DNA of 64,000 bases from Pseudoalteromonas peptidolytica (GTDB lineage: Bacteria; Pseudomonadota; Gammaproteobacteria; Enterobacterales; Alteromonadaceae): positions 1 through 64,000 of the forward strand of contig NZ_WEHZ01000028.1 of the NCBI RefSeq assembly GCF_012641745.1, given 5' to 3'. Under the pieces are notes generated by a model, which was given only the letters and a program-made list of their open reading frames with translations, did no database searches and had not been told where the DNA came from. The position numbers and the translations under genes were made by a program. Shown here in pieces: positions 56,501 through 64,000 of the stretch. Every line of letters starts with the position of its first letter. The stretch's first letter is position 1.

Positions 56501-56616
56501 CCGGAATTAAAATATTGACGAAGAAATCGCTCAGATAGCGGAAACTGACTCGCTTGCTCCTGTTTGATTTCTTCAAATAAGGCGAAAAGTTGCTCTTTAG
56601 ATAACTGCGAAGACAT
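53524..56616 (-). CDS. SNF2-family helicase with SWIM zinc finger
   Basis: A 1030-residue chromatin-remodeller-like ATPase. N-terminal SWIM zinc finger (CSCSNNPKCRHIAAVLL, residues about 98-114), a middle domain, then the SNF2 motor. Motif I is DDMGLGKTLQVIAYF, motif II DEAQYIKN, motif III LSGTPIENN, motif V SLKAGGTGLNLTQ and motif VI QATDRAYRIGQDKPVFVY. It should translocate on DNA and may aid replication or repair. The ATG at 56616 is preferred, though a start four codons earlier is possible. It lies just downstream of parAB near the origin. Confidence 0.93.
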   Translation of the reverse strand: MSSQLSKEQLFALFEEIKQEQASQFPLSERFLRQYFNSGLLAKAKEYLKDEQVCFLQHSDNFAQIDAQVLGNYGNTFTQHIKINQEQGAVSVEANCSCSNNPKCRHIAAVLLKLKIEHSGGFGEAFLVNDWFNELAQLQQTDKADADNVLLFVLEPRANEVLVSPKVSPNRPDGLYPLGRALTEQQLNSQVAPAGLLESDFRLFSWIRSQNTPGHFELFGAWGFNALTQLIHTHRCFYRNHRQPLELGHKQTLDFYWHQENDEYQLKSRLAGVEHWRLVKTEPPVYLDTENLLIGRIESELTASEIAHLHTMPPITGEKLEQVMSRFQDIFTDDIIAPPSGFSQLVNPQSTVAKLIKSERANKIRFTIEALGKGGSKKQLSRLEQVLTGLGFVHEGEDFLLPTDDGVEIHWFNKEVRPYLQGKRWVVDELPGNGHVVTPKVILSLKRDKQHHVLGKVMLDDKPITLNWDKHPVHELNNLAHEYRYVEIGEQFYAISRSVFDELLTLKSRFSYYLSSSQFKFPLSYAKKLFELAHIETKSSDQKLLEYLAELEKPIEQNEVIPASEGQCFTLRDYQAQGVNWLKFLNRHQLGGILADDMGLGKTLQVIAYFIAQHNTLVTQPSLIVCPTSLVGNWRDEFKRFAPHLPLTIIHGANREEALTNLSGARFILTTYPLLKRDVAYYKGLDFDSIVLDEAQYIKNETAQISKCVKGLSARFKLCLSGTPIENNLLELKSLLDFVMPDVLGTKQQFKQHFQIPIEKEQDRARASELRSLIAPFILRRTKSEVVKELPNKTELIKELEFSESQHRLYQGVQHQVESKLQNLFQEHGVERSKLAFLDALLKLRQICCHPQLVDKDLAEHSSAKFEWLAQHLPTLLSEGRKIIIFSQFTSVLDLIAEQCQQQQLKYTMLTGQTRQRDKAIEAFTSGKCSIFLISLKAGGTGLNLTQADTVIHFDPWWNPAVENQATDRAYRIGQDKPVFVYKLIMANSIEEKVFKMQRDKQALVDALFADSGVNLSQFDESQMLALIKS

Positions 56617-56738
56617 TAAGTGCACGTCAAAATCAAAGTAAAAAGCCAGTATATGAAATTAGTGATATGAGCTAAAGAGCCAAATGCGAGAAAATAGGTA
56701 AAAAACGACTGGTTGGAGGTCAAGTGACCATAAAAAGC

Positions 56739-56769
56739 ACCGAGTTGAAGTAAATTTGTTCAACTCGGT
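56739..56769 (-). terminator. Terminator after parB
   Basis: An 11-bp perfect stem, ACCGAGTTGAA / TTCAACTCGGT, followed by T residues on the minus strand, 12 bp after the parB stop. It separates parAB from the SNF2 gene. Confidence 0.8.
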
Positions 56770-56780
56770 ATCGGTAACGT

Positions 56781-57746
56781 TTAATTGTAGCTACTCAGTA
56801 GTTTTTGTAATTGTTCCAAACGTTTATCGGTAAGAACACGATTATCAATTTTTACGGTAACATCGCCGCTTTTTAAGTTACGCTGGATCCTAATATAATC
56901 GCTTTCGAGCATAGATTCGACTCTAGCCGAATCGCTATTGCCAAATGTTGTCAAAAATTTAGTTATCTGTAGTGCTCTTTTTTCATCTGACATTTCATCG
57001 GTCATAAACTCTTGGTTTGATAATCCTGCCAATTGTTCAGCGAAAAACTGAGGCTGTTCTTGCTTCGCTGCAATCAATTTTTTTGCCGCCTCTCTGCCTA
57101 AATGGTTTGCGGTTGGATAATACTTTAGTACTTCTACTGGAATGCTTTCAAATGCCTTTAGTGCGTCAGCTACAGCGGTATGAGAAACTCCCTCAATTGC
57201 TGCTATTTCTCGATAAGATCCTTTTTTACCTTGTTGGATCAAAGCATGCTTAGTATCGCTATATGCTTTACCCAACTCCCATAAACTAGGCGCAATATAC
57301 TGATCAGAAGAAACCGCCAGTGTTTTAGCATCTTCCTCGTTAAAATCTTTGGAACTCAGAACAACGTAATCAGCTTTAGCTAATAAACAGGCCTTGCGGC
57401 GTCTTGACCCTGATAATACGTGTAACTTGCCATCGTGCCTCCAGCATAGAGCTGGATGCAAATTACGCTTGTCTTTTTTGATTGCAGGTAAAATATCAGC
57501 AACTGCTTTTTCGCTTAACAAAGATTGCTCGCGGCGATTTTGTCCAAATACTGTTGTTTTATTCTCAATATCTGAAAATGGAATGATCTCACAGGTCAAT
57601 ACAATCGTGCGATTAGGATCGCTTGGAGCTGGCATTGTAACCACATCACCTACTTTTGCCTGATCCAATAGATCGTCCAAACTACTACCCTCAACAGCGG
57701 TTGCAAAAGGGTCTATTCTTGTGTCATTTTTGCGTTTTCTAGCCAT
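56781..57746 (-). CDS. parB: ParB-type centromere-binding protein
   Basis: A 321-residue partition protein. The N-terminal ParB/RepB nuclease-like box reads NRREQSLLSEKAVADILPAI and LHVLSGSRRRKACLLAKADY. The helix-turn-helix is SYREIAAIEGVSHTAVADAL near residue 180. The C-terminus (VTVKIDNRVLTDKRLEQLQK) is the dimerisation region. It binds parS and works with ParA to position the replicon. It follows parA by 15 bp. No parS palindrome was recognised with confidence. Confidence 0.93.
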   Translation of the reverse strand: MARKRKNDTRIDPFATAVEGSSLDDLLDQAKVGDVVTMPAPSDPNRTIVLTCEIIPFSDIENKTTVFGQNRREQSLLSEKAVADILPAIKKDKRNLHPALCWRHDGKLHVLSGSRRRKACLLAKADYVVLSSKDFNEEDAKTLAVSSDQYIAPSLWELGKAYSDTKHALIQQGKKGSYREIAAIEGVSHTAVADALKAFESIPVEVLKYYPTANHLGREAAKKLIAAKQEQPQFFAEQLAGLSNQEFMTDEMSDEKRALQITKFLTTFGNSDSARVESMLESDYIRIQRNLKSGDVTVKIDNRVLTDKRLEQLQKLLSSYN

Positions 57747-57761
57747 TTGTAGATACCTTTT

Positions 57762-59000
57762 TTATTCTGCTAGCGAGGATTGTGTTGAAGGCCAATTTGA
57801 GCGAATAAGCATTTCAAGTTCATCGACTACGTCTTTGATATTTTCTTGTGCTTTAAGTAAAGACTCTCTACTTGCAAGGCTATCAGAAGTCTTTTGATCG
57901 AATATCGTATTAAACGACGAGGAGCTTGCGGTGATAGCGGAACTGTGGTTGATCGGGTAACTCATTACTTGCCTACCAAATGCACTACGCACATCCTTAA
58001 CAATATCCCGTTGTGAATGGTTTCCTTTTACGTAATTCGTTACCAAAAATTGCATAAAATCCCACCCCTCGTGACCTAATGCTGCAACAGTGTGATAAAT
58101 TTCACCGAGGCGTTTCAGATATTTATTGTTTGCATCGAAGTCAACCGCTTCTGGATGAACAGGGATCAACATTGAAGTAGAAGCCATCAGTGCATTGTAG
58201 AACATGAAATTAAGTGATGGTGCAGTATCTACAAGAATTATGTCAAACTCGTCTTGTACAGGCTCTATAACCTTTTCTTTGAGCTTATGATAGTGTCTTG
58301 TTGATTCATAGCTTGAGCTTTCTTTCAATTCGGTAGCAGTTTCATGTTCAAAGTAAAAGTCATCCATACCTGATGGTAGTACTCTAATATTTGGTATGTG
58401 GGTTGTCTGAAATGCACTTGAAACTAGATCTTCCCATGTTTCGCCTTCATCTAAATCAATACAATCTCTCATTAAATCACCGACTGTGATCGGCTCATGA
58501 TCGTTTGATGGAAAAAAGCTGGATGAAGATCCTTGAGGATCGAGATCGATGATCCCTATGCGATAGCGCTTAATATTTGTAGTGGCTAAGGCTGCTGCAA
58601 TATTTACCAAACTCGTTGTTTTTCCACAGCCACCTTTTAAGCTATTAATCACGATAACTTGAAGTTTGTCTTTTTCTTTACGTTGGTCTGCACTTACACC
58701 TAATACTTCGGCCATAGCGAAAATATTTGATAATGTATAGGCATAATGGCCGTTAGCACCTTTCTTAATGTTTATATTGTCAAAGTCACCTTGGTCATGA
58801 CGTCGTTTGAGTGTTCTGTTATTAACACCTAAAAGATCAGCAGCTGCTTTTTGCGTATAAGTTCGAAGTTCTTTTTCTTCGGTTTTTAAATGAGCGCGAT
58901 AGTGTTGTATCCGACCAGCAAGAGATTGTTCGGCGACTTCAGCTGTTGCTTTTAACAGTCTGTACGTTGAGAGCGCATTGTTATTTATAGACATACACAT
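57762..59000 (-). CDS. parA: ParA-type partition ATPase with N-terminal HTH
   Basis: A 412-residue type Ia ParA. An N-terminal helix-turn-helix (AAADLLGVNNRTLKRRHDQG, residues about 50-72) marks plasmid-type ParA proteins that also repress their own operon. Walker A deviant KGGCGKTT is near residue 124, switch regions are near IGIIDLDPQGSSSSF, and DIILVDTAPSLNF is the Walker B-like motif. The ATP-driven gradient pulls ParB-parS complexes. The first gene of parAB, transcribed away from the origin, matches leftward replication. An alternative start is Met3. Confidence 0.95.
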   Translation of the reverse strand: MCMSINNNALSTYRLLKATAEVAEQSLAGRIQHYRAHLKTEEKELRTYTQKAAADLLGVNNRTLKRRHDQGDFDNINIKKGANGHYAYTLSNIFAMAEVLGVSADQRKEKDKLQVIVINSLKGGCGKTTSLVNIAAALATTNIKRYRIGIIDLDPQGSSSSFFPSNDHEPITVGDLMRDCIDLDEGETWEDLVSSAFQTTHIPNIRVLPSGMDDFYFEHETATELKESSSYESTRHYHKLKEKVIEPVQDEFDIILVDTAPSLNFMFYNALMASTSMLIPVHPEAVDFDANNKYLKRLGEIYHTVAALGHEGWDFMQFLVTNYVKGNHSQRDIVKDVRSAFGRQVMSYPINHSSAITASSSSFNTIFDQKTSDSLASRESLLKAQENIKDVVDELEMLIRSNWPSTQSSLAE

Positions 59001-59046
59001 TATCCTTCATTTGATGCTAATAATTATAATGTCCATTCAATTTGCT

Positions 59047-59087
59047 GTAAACACAAAAAAACAAAGACATTTGTGATTTATGTTTAC
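59047..59087. promoter_or_regulatory. Inverted repeat upstream of parA
   Basis: GTAAACACAAA at 59047-59057 faces TTTATGTTTAC at 59077-59087, an 11-bp pair with one mismatch and a 19-base spacer, 46-88 bp before parA. Suitable for a ParA or ParB operator (autorepression) or a parS site; assignment is inferred from place and symmetry only. Confidence 0.4.
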
Positions 59088-59219
59088 ATCTAAGAATAAA
59101 TAAGAAAGGTTAGATATGGCTAAATATATAGGTATTAAAGGCTAAGGTTTAGATTTTAGTATGTATCTATATGTTTTATATAAATTTTATTGTTTTTCTT
59201 AGATCACAATATTACTTGG

Positions 59220-59630
59220 TTAAGATCAGATCTCTTACAACTAACAGATCTGATTTTTACTAACTAGTATTTTATTTTTATAGTTACTCACATCTTACCC
59301 ACAGGTATATGCTATTTTTTTATTAATGAGATCAATTTTTTACTAAGAAAAATCAGTTGGTTATTCACAGTAGCGGTAAGATCCGATCGTAAAATGTAAG
59401 TATAGATCTGATCTCTTCTAAGTAGAGATCAGATCTATACTAATTTAGGTTGTAGTTTTCCACAGGGGCGTGGTGTAGTGGGTCAAAATCAGCAAAAAAC
59501 TAGATTATTGAGAGGGTTTTTATGGGCTTTTAATGCTAGCTTAGTAAAATGTTGATCTGAAAATTGAACCAGTTAGTAAAAAAATGATCCAAACAAAAAA
59601 AATGACCTCAGATCACTTTTATACTAACTT
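59220..59630. other. Replication origin: iterons, AT-rich tracts and DnaA-box-like sites
   Basis: An intergenic, strongly AT-rich region between parA and rep. About eight copies of a GATC-containing unit (best copy AGATCTGATTTTTACTAACT at 59246-59265) are seen: 59224-59245, 59246-59265, 59328-59347, 59405-59422, 59426-59444 and 59609-59629 direct, 59540-59559 and 59572-59590 inverted. DnaA-box-like sequences: TTACCCACA at 59295, TTATTCACA at 59361 and TTTTCCACA at 59456. GATC inside the units suggests Dam methylation control, as at Vibrio chromosome II. I call this the origin. Confidence 0.85.
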
Positions 59631-59695
59631 TAATCATTAACTTTTCCTGCTGAATATGTTGTTATTAGACGTCATGAAAATTTGGAAGTAAAACA

Positions 59696-60910
59696 ATGAG
59701 CCGGAAGGTGAACATCTCTGTTGACAATTTGCCCGATTCACTTCGTGGACAGATCCATGGTGTAGAAAGTGCTATCGATAATGAAAGTTTGGCATTGTTC
59801 ACTGATAATAAAGATGTTCGGGTATCAATAGAGCATGCAGCTCATGGTTTGAGAGCCTACTCAAATACCTTTAATCATTATGACTTATGGGGTCGTTTTG
59901 TTCGCTCTGGTCATAAAAAACTACCATTAGAAGAAGCGCCAAAAAAAACGATCGTTACTAGAAAAATTTCAGAGAAAGTTGATGGGATTTTGTATGAGGG
60001 TGAGATAAAAATTACGCCTGCTGTTGTGAGTACGAAAAAAGATGGCGATGACGAGGAATTTTTGGTCTGGCCTTCTGATCGTGAAGAAAAAGTTGAACGT
60101 GCACTTATTCGTCTTGCTTCAAAAGGGAAAATAGTAAAGATTAATTTTAAGTCCGGTATTCAATATGCTGTTATCTTTTCTATGAATGAACTAGCCCAAG
60201 AGCTCAAGGCCGTTGGACAGTCGATGCCGTACCCTCAAATTAAGGAGTCACTAGAAGCACTTCAAGGTTCAAAACTTTCTTTTAAATACACCGCAACAGA
60301 TACTAAGAATCCAAGTATTGATGATTCTTTCTACGAATCAAACATGAACTTTTTGTCTTCGCTTCATTTTAGTGGCAAAAAAGGACAGGGTGGAAACATA
60401 AAATGTGTAGCTTGTCTTAATGCTTTTGTACACAACATGATTGATAATCTGGAGTATAAAGGTTATTACTTTAATAGTGCGCAAGAGTTAAAACGCGGTT
60501 TATCGCGTTGGATGATGTTGCGTCTCTATCACCTTTGGCGATATGCAGCTCCTGGTAAAACATATCATTTTCGTTTGATTTCAATCATGGAAAAGTATGG
60601 CTCTATCTATTCTGATGATGAAATTACAGAAAATAAACTAAAAGCCCTACGTCGTGATATGACTACAACAATGAAGGATTTGATCGAAAAAGGGGCTATA
60701 TCTGAGTACAACATTTCAAATGTTAAAGATGAAAAGTCTGGAAAAATCATCGATTATGTTTATGAAATGCACCCTTCAGCACAATTTTGTGATGAAATTT
60801 TAGCGCTTAACAAACACCACAAGCGCATTGAGATTCAGGGTGGTAAGCGTATCGTTGAAAATGCAGAAGTAATAGATGAAGATACATTAGAAGAAATAGT
60901 GAAAAAGTAA
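59696..60910 (+). CDS. Replication initiator protein
   Basis: A 404-residue protein that I take to be the replication initiator because it is directly beside the iterons, DnaA-like boxes and parAB, and transcribed away from them. It shows two likely winged-helix DNA-binding blocks (about 120-230 and 270-370; for example SRWMMLRLYHLWRY). A highly charged C-terminus follows. I do not recognise the exact Rep family by eye; RctB and IncFII RepA are possible distant analogues. A GGAAGTAAAAC site precedes the ATG. Confidence 0.75.
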   Translation: MSRKVNISVDNLPDSLRGQIHGVESAIDNESLALFTDNKDVRVSIEHAAHGLRAYSNTFNHYDLWGRFVRSGHKKLPLEEAPKKTIVTRKISEKVDGILYEGEIKITPAVVSTKKDGDDEEFLVWPSDREEKVERALIRLASKGKIVKINFKSGIQYAVIFSMNELAQELKAVGQSMPYPQIKESLEALQGSKLSFKYTATDTKNPSIDDSFYESNMNFLSSLHFSGKKGQGGNIKCVACLNAFVHNMIDNLEYKGYYFNSAQELKRGLSRWMMLRLYHLWRYAAPGKTYHFRLISIMEKYGSIYSDDEITENKLKALRRDMTTTMKDLIEKGAISEYNISNVKDEKSGKIIDYVYEMHPSAQFCDEILALNKHHKRIEIQGGKRIVENAEVIDEDTLEEIVKK

Positions 60911-61064
60911 TGTCATGGTATTTGTTCGAAAAATGCCATATAAACATTTAATAAACGCCTCTGCTGATCTCTGTTTTCCAACGGCTACACGATAGAAAAC
61001 TTTTAACTAATCATATTTAATTAACAGGAATCTGCTTCAAAATAATAGTATTTGGAACAAATAA

Positions 61065-61104
61065 AAAATCTGAAGAATAGTAGATTCGTTATTCTTCAGA
61101 TTTT
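61065..61104 (+). terminator. Terminator after the initiator gene
   Basis: A 15-bp perfect stem, AAAATCTGAAGAATA / TATTCTTCAGATTTT, 155 bp after the rep stop, with a T-run at its 3' base. It would stop rep transcripts before tus. Confidence 0.7.
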
Positions 61105-61343
61105 CCCTGAATTTAGTTTTTAAAACTTAAAGTGCGGTTAGCTGTATCCACTATTATTGTTCAGATACAAGTGCTAGTTGGGACGATGTTAAAAAATTGC
61201 CATCTAAAAAATAACAAACTAGCTTCTCTTATATTTTATCTGCTATTACGCATTTCGAGCATAAATATTGAAATAGAATTACTATAAAATTTGCTTCAAT
61301 CGCTATAAATTGGTTTCTCACTCATCAAACTTCTTTTTTACTA

Positions 61344-61552
61344 CTAATGCCAATTAGACTTAATACTTGCAAAATTTGAAAGAATAAATCTGACGCTAAC
61401 AGCGTTAAAAATTTCTTATTTAGAACAACTAAATAAGAAATTTTTGCCTTGCCTATATGGATGTAGGTACCTTAGCGATAGCAGGAGGCGGTAGCGGAGT
61501 TATCGATAAGATTATCTCGCCTAAAAATAGACTACTTAATTAAGAAAATTGA
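61344..61552. repeat. MITE-like repeat, inverted copy with internal insertion
   Basis: This is the 6793-type unit in opposite orientation: it starts near TAATGCCAATTAGACTTAAT, includes TCTGACGCTAACAGCG and TTATTTAGAACAACTAAATA (hairpin), and ends near CTTAATTAAGAAAATTGAT. An extra segment of about 50 bp (near 61460-61510) is absent from the full-length copy. It lies between rep and tus. Confidence 0.75.
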
Positions 61553-61641
61553 TCTAAACTTTCATCAACTTGATGTCTAACGCGATTATTATTTTAGTAG
61601 ATTCAACTTATACTTTGATGATACAAATCTAGGTGTTTAAA

Positions 61642-61653
61642 GAACACATCATA
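61642..61653 (-). promoter_or_regulatory. Ter-like site 1 (minus-strand orientation)
   Basis: On the minus strand it reads TATGATGTGTTC, with AG before it (AGTATGATGTGTTCTTT). It sits 96 bp beyond the tus stop. Its orientation is opposite to the other three copies, so by analogy with E. coli Ter (where the side of the conserved G-C base pair blocks forks) it would arrest leftward-moving forks. Confidence 0.65.
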
Positions 61654-61748
61654 CTAAATGGAGTTATCGCCGTAACCCTGTTATGTTAAATTAGCTGAAA
61701 ATTTTGGTCATGAAACTTATTCCGCGCATAATCACACATAAATACTGA

Positions 61749-62615
61749 TTAATCACAGCGTTCTAGGTAGATTCTATCAACAAGAAAATTATACTCTCGC
61801 TTTCTAGGGTGGTCATCTTTTTCAATAAAATTGGAGAGTTCTCCAATTTTAGTATCAGGGTGTGGGTTTAATAAAATAAAAGGCAGTGCAGCACTGACAT
61901 GATAACGGTTCGATGCGGTATAACGGACATTTACTTCAGGTGTTACTCGAGTAGGCCTTCTTATTCTTAGCTTTGCACTTTCAGAAAGGCTCGATACACG
62001 GTATTTTTCTTGTTCAACTAATTGTTTCCACTTTTCTTGATCTATCATTCTCGGATTAGAATAAATAGAGGAGCGATTAAGCATTTCCAAAGCGGCATCT
62101 TTTGTTAGCACTCTAGTCGCATGCTTTTTCATCCAGGTAAAGCGAACAGAAAAAGGCGGCTCTGATTCACAATGAATCTTTCGATAGGCTGCAAGAGTTA
62201 TTAAATCAGGTACGGCATTATGCACAGCCTCGAACCGCGCATCGTTGTTAGAAATTTCCAAAATCGTATTTTTAAAATTTTCTTTTGCTAAATTAACTTC
62301 TGCGACTCTTGATTTTATTGTGTCTCTCGGATCGTTGACAAGTAAAAGACCGGGAAAGCGTTGTAGTAACTTGCCACTCTCACGACCACTTAAAAAAATA
62401 TCACGGAACGAGTTTATACATTTCTTTTTCGCATCTTCACCGTCTAACTTTAAAATAGGAATCTGCTTAGGTGCGATTTCCTCATCTTGTTTTTTTACTG
62501 CTGGTAATTCATAAAAATTAGCTTTGATAATTTCGCTATGCTGTAATTCATGACATAACTGATCAATATGATGTATTAATACATCGAAAGTAGAACGGAT
62601 ATTAAATTTATTCAT
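61749..62615 (-). CDS. tus: Tus-type replication terminator-binding protein
   Basis: A 288-residue protein matching E. coli Tus (309 residues) along its length: LPAVKKQDEE near 37 (E. coli LPEVKKEDE), ARFEAVHNAVPDLITLAAY near 126 (E. coli ARFEWVHRHLPGLITLNAY, keeping the Phe and His of the lock site), FTWMKKH near 159, and AKLRIRRPTRVTPEVNVRY near 214 (E. coli AKLKIKRPVKVQP). Tus binds Ter DNA and stops helicases moving from one side. It is flanked by four Ter-like sites; one abuts its start codon, so it likely represses itself. Confidence 0.9.
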   Translation of the reverse strand: MNKFNIRSTFDVLIHHIDQLCHELQHSEIIKANFYELPAVKKQDEEIAPKQIPILKLDGEDAKKKCINSFRDIFLSGRESGKLLQRFPGLLLVNDPRDTIKSRVAEVNLAKENFKNTILEISNNDARFEAVHNAVPDLITLAAYRKIHCESEPPFSVRFTWMKKHATRVLTKDAALEMLNRSSIYSNPRMIDQEKWKQLVEQEKYRVSSLSESAKLRIRRPTRVTPEVNVRYTASNRYHVSAALPFILLNPHPDTKIGELSNFIEKDDHPRKREYNFLVDRIYLERCD

Positions 62616-62616
62616 G

Positions 62617-62628
62617 TATGATGTGTTC
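62617..62628 (+). promoter_or_regulatory. Ter-like site 2 (abuts the tus start codon)
   Basis: TATGATGTGTTC on the plus strand begins one base beyond the tus ATG (62613-62615) and covers the ribosome-binding region. Bound Tus here would block tus translation or transcription, as in E. coli where TerB overlaps the tus promoter. Orientation as sites 3 and 4. Confidence 0.7.
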
Positions 62629-62737
62629 TTTTTGAAGTTAGCATTATTATATCAGATCATCAACTATGTAGTATAGCTGTTTGACTATAAGGGTAATTTT
62701 GGACTGTACTAGTGATGTATGAAAGATGACTTTCTCA

Positions 62738-62749
62738 TATGATGTGTTC
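62738..62749 (+). promoter_or_regulatory. Ter-like site 3
   Basis: Exact TATGATGTGTTC on the plus strand, 121 bp beyond site 2. Upstream flank is TCA rather than AAG, so the first base of the conserved G-T-A-T-G may be the weakest part. Confidence 0.65.
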
Positions 62750-62807
62750 TTGCGCTTATCTTTGGTTGTTGTTTTGCAGCTCTGGAGAATATTGATTTTA
62801 AATGAAG

Positions 62808-62819
62808 TATGATGTGTTC
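62808..62819 (+). promoter_or_regulatory. Ter-like site 4
   Basis: Exact TATGATGTGTTC on the plus strand, preceded by AAG (AAGTATGATGTGTTC), the best flank match to the E. coli sequence AGTATGTTGTAAC. It lies 70 bp beyond site 3. Three tandem same-facing sites would reinforce fork arrest. Confidence 0.65.
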
Positions 62820-64000
62820 CTCTCATTCCTCGCGATAATATCTCTTTTTACGAAGTAAAGTCAATTCTAATGTAACAACGCTAAATGTATGTTACCGAAA
62901 GACCTAGATTGATATTCTTTATGATAATAAGGACAGTAAGGGAATTGTCTTTTAGCGACTAAATGAATTTTTCACAGAAAAGAAGTAGGGTAGCGATCGC
63001 TATTGTTTATTTGATAACTCTGAGAAGGTAGAATTATACATTGTCATCAATAAAATATGCTAAACCTGAACGCAAGCAGGTTATGAATAAATCGGGTTAT
63101 TAATAATTTTTCCTACGTTTTTAGGCCCAAAGTGCTAGAAGATGCAGAATATGTTGTATGATAACAAGATTCGATTTTTCAATGGCGAATGTGAGATTGG
63201 TTTTAACTTTTGACTTACTGGAAGATCGAGAAGTAATCCTTGATGGCATTATTGCTATGATTCTTTTTTCTCAAAAAAGTTTTACCAGCTCCAATATCAT
63301 GTCTTTTACTTATAAGTGACCTAAGAAAGCTTATCAATTCTATGCGATAGGTATAGAAGCCTCAAAAATTAAACGTAATCTGTCTTACATTTCAACTGGG
63401 TTGACAATTGACTCAAGTTGATGATTGTAAATCTGTCTGAATAGATGATTGCTTTAGTTAGTGGATCTGACATTTAACCGTTTTACTTATCGGTACTGGT
63501 ATGTCTAGTGTTTATTGGTAAAACCATGCTGCTGTAGAGATTAGACTAAAAAACCTATCATTCAAAATAATCCCGAAAGAACGTTATAAGATAAAAAATA
63601 GAGTTAATACTGCTGTGGCACATTTTAAAATGTTGCTTTCATCTTAATAATTGAATTTTTAAGCTACGTAGGTAAAGGTGCGCTTTGAAAGGTATCAATC
63701 AAGTGGTAACTTTTTTTGCTTGTTTTAAGATTTGCTTAGAGACTTTTTCATAACTAGGCTCAAGCTAAGATTTGATAATTTAGATTATGCTTAGTAAAAC
63801 TTCCTTTTTATAGCTAGAAATTATACAAACTCAATCTTTCAATAATATTGTAAAAGTAGGTGGAGAAAACTTTTAGAAGTTATCGTATCTAATTTATCAA
63901 TCAAAAATACCTAAAACGAACTAAAAGCATATTTTATAGTTTGATCTAGTGCGAACAGAATAAAGTTAAATACTTTATCGTCAACCTTAGATTAAAAGTC
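62820..64000. other. Gene-free right end
   Basis: About 1.2 kb of AT-rich sequence with no frame over 60 codons and no recognisable gene, RNA or repeat on either strand. TATGTTGTA at 63150 matches the core of E. coli Ter, which I did not accept. It may be a decayed stretch or extend regulation beyond the window. Confidence 0.4.

Noticed and set aside
59654..59664. ATATGTTGTTA, a Ter-like stretch just before the rep start
   Set aside because: Imperfect to both the E. coli and local motif; probably chance.
63150..63158. TATGTTGTA, identical to the core of E. coli Ter
   Set aside because: It lacks the AG flank and does not match the four local copies (TATGATGTGTTC), which are the likely targets of this Tus. 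One 9-bp match in AT-rich DNA is expected by chance.

Overview
The window looks like the replication-origin region of a secondary replicon (chromid or megaplasmid) of a marine gammaproteobacterium, most likely Pseudoalteromonas. The base composition is AT-rich. Protein families are typical of Alteromonadales: TonB receptors, glyoxylate shunt genes, and a TPR sensor kinase. The right end carries parA-parB, an iteron and DnaA-box origin, a replication initiator gene and a Tus-type terminator protein gene. The assignment rests on gene content and remembered family features; no search was run.

Left part (0-24 kb). The edge holds decayed IS481-type transposases. Next come a PAS-GGDEF-EAL protein overlapping a di-haem cytochrome c peroxidase, a MerR/flavodoxin pair, and a glutathione S-transferase whose start codon was overwritten by a small repeat element. 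Small NTF2-like, PH-domain and membrane proteins and an ABC-F ATPase follow. An iron-type operon comes next (TonB receptor, PepSY protein, DUF4198 protein, Fur-like box, divergent LysR gene). A choline-to-betaine operon follows: betI, betB, betA, a short BCCT-like transporter and a TIGR02001 outer-membrane protein.

Middle part (24-37 kb). This is the best candidate for an undescribed metabolic system: a TonB receptor, an RND pump with its adaptor, a nicotianamine-synthase-like enzyme, an MFS exporter, a hotdog-fold protein and an ABC exporter with two large permeases. Zur-box-like sites precede three of the transcription units. I read it as a zinc-responsive metallophore locus, by inference.

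Right-middle (37-57 kb). This holds a periplasmic binding protein, a GlxA-type regulator with a divergent isochorismatase-like hydrolase, and the divergent malate synthase G and isocitrate lyase genes. Then come a TPR histidine kinase, a TonB receptor, RmuC, an OmpR-type regulator and an SNF2 helicase. Between aceA and the kinase lies a cluster of iterons matching those at the origin 14 kb away.

Replication module (56.7-62.9 kb). Order: parB and parA leftward, the AT-rich origin (about eight GATC-containing iterons and three DnaA-box-like sites), rep rightward, then tus leftward. Four copies of a 12-bp Ter-like motif flank tus, one facing one way and three the other. By analogy with E. coli Tus-Ter they would form a fork trap 2-3.5 kb from the origin. 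That would stop the rightward fork almost at once and force leftward, unidirectional replication. The last 1.2 kb shows no convincing gene.
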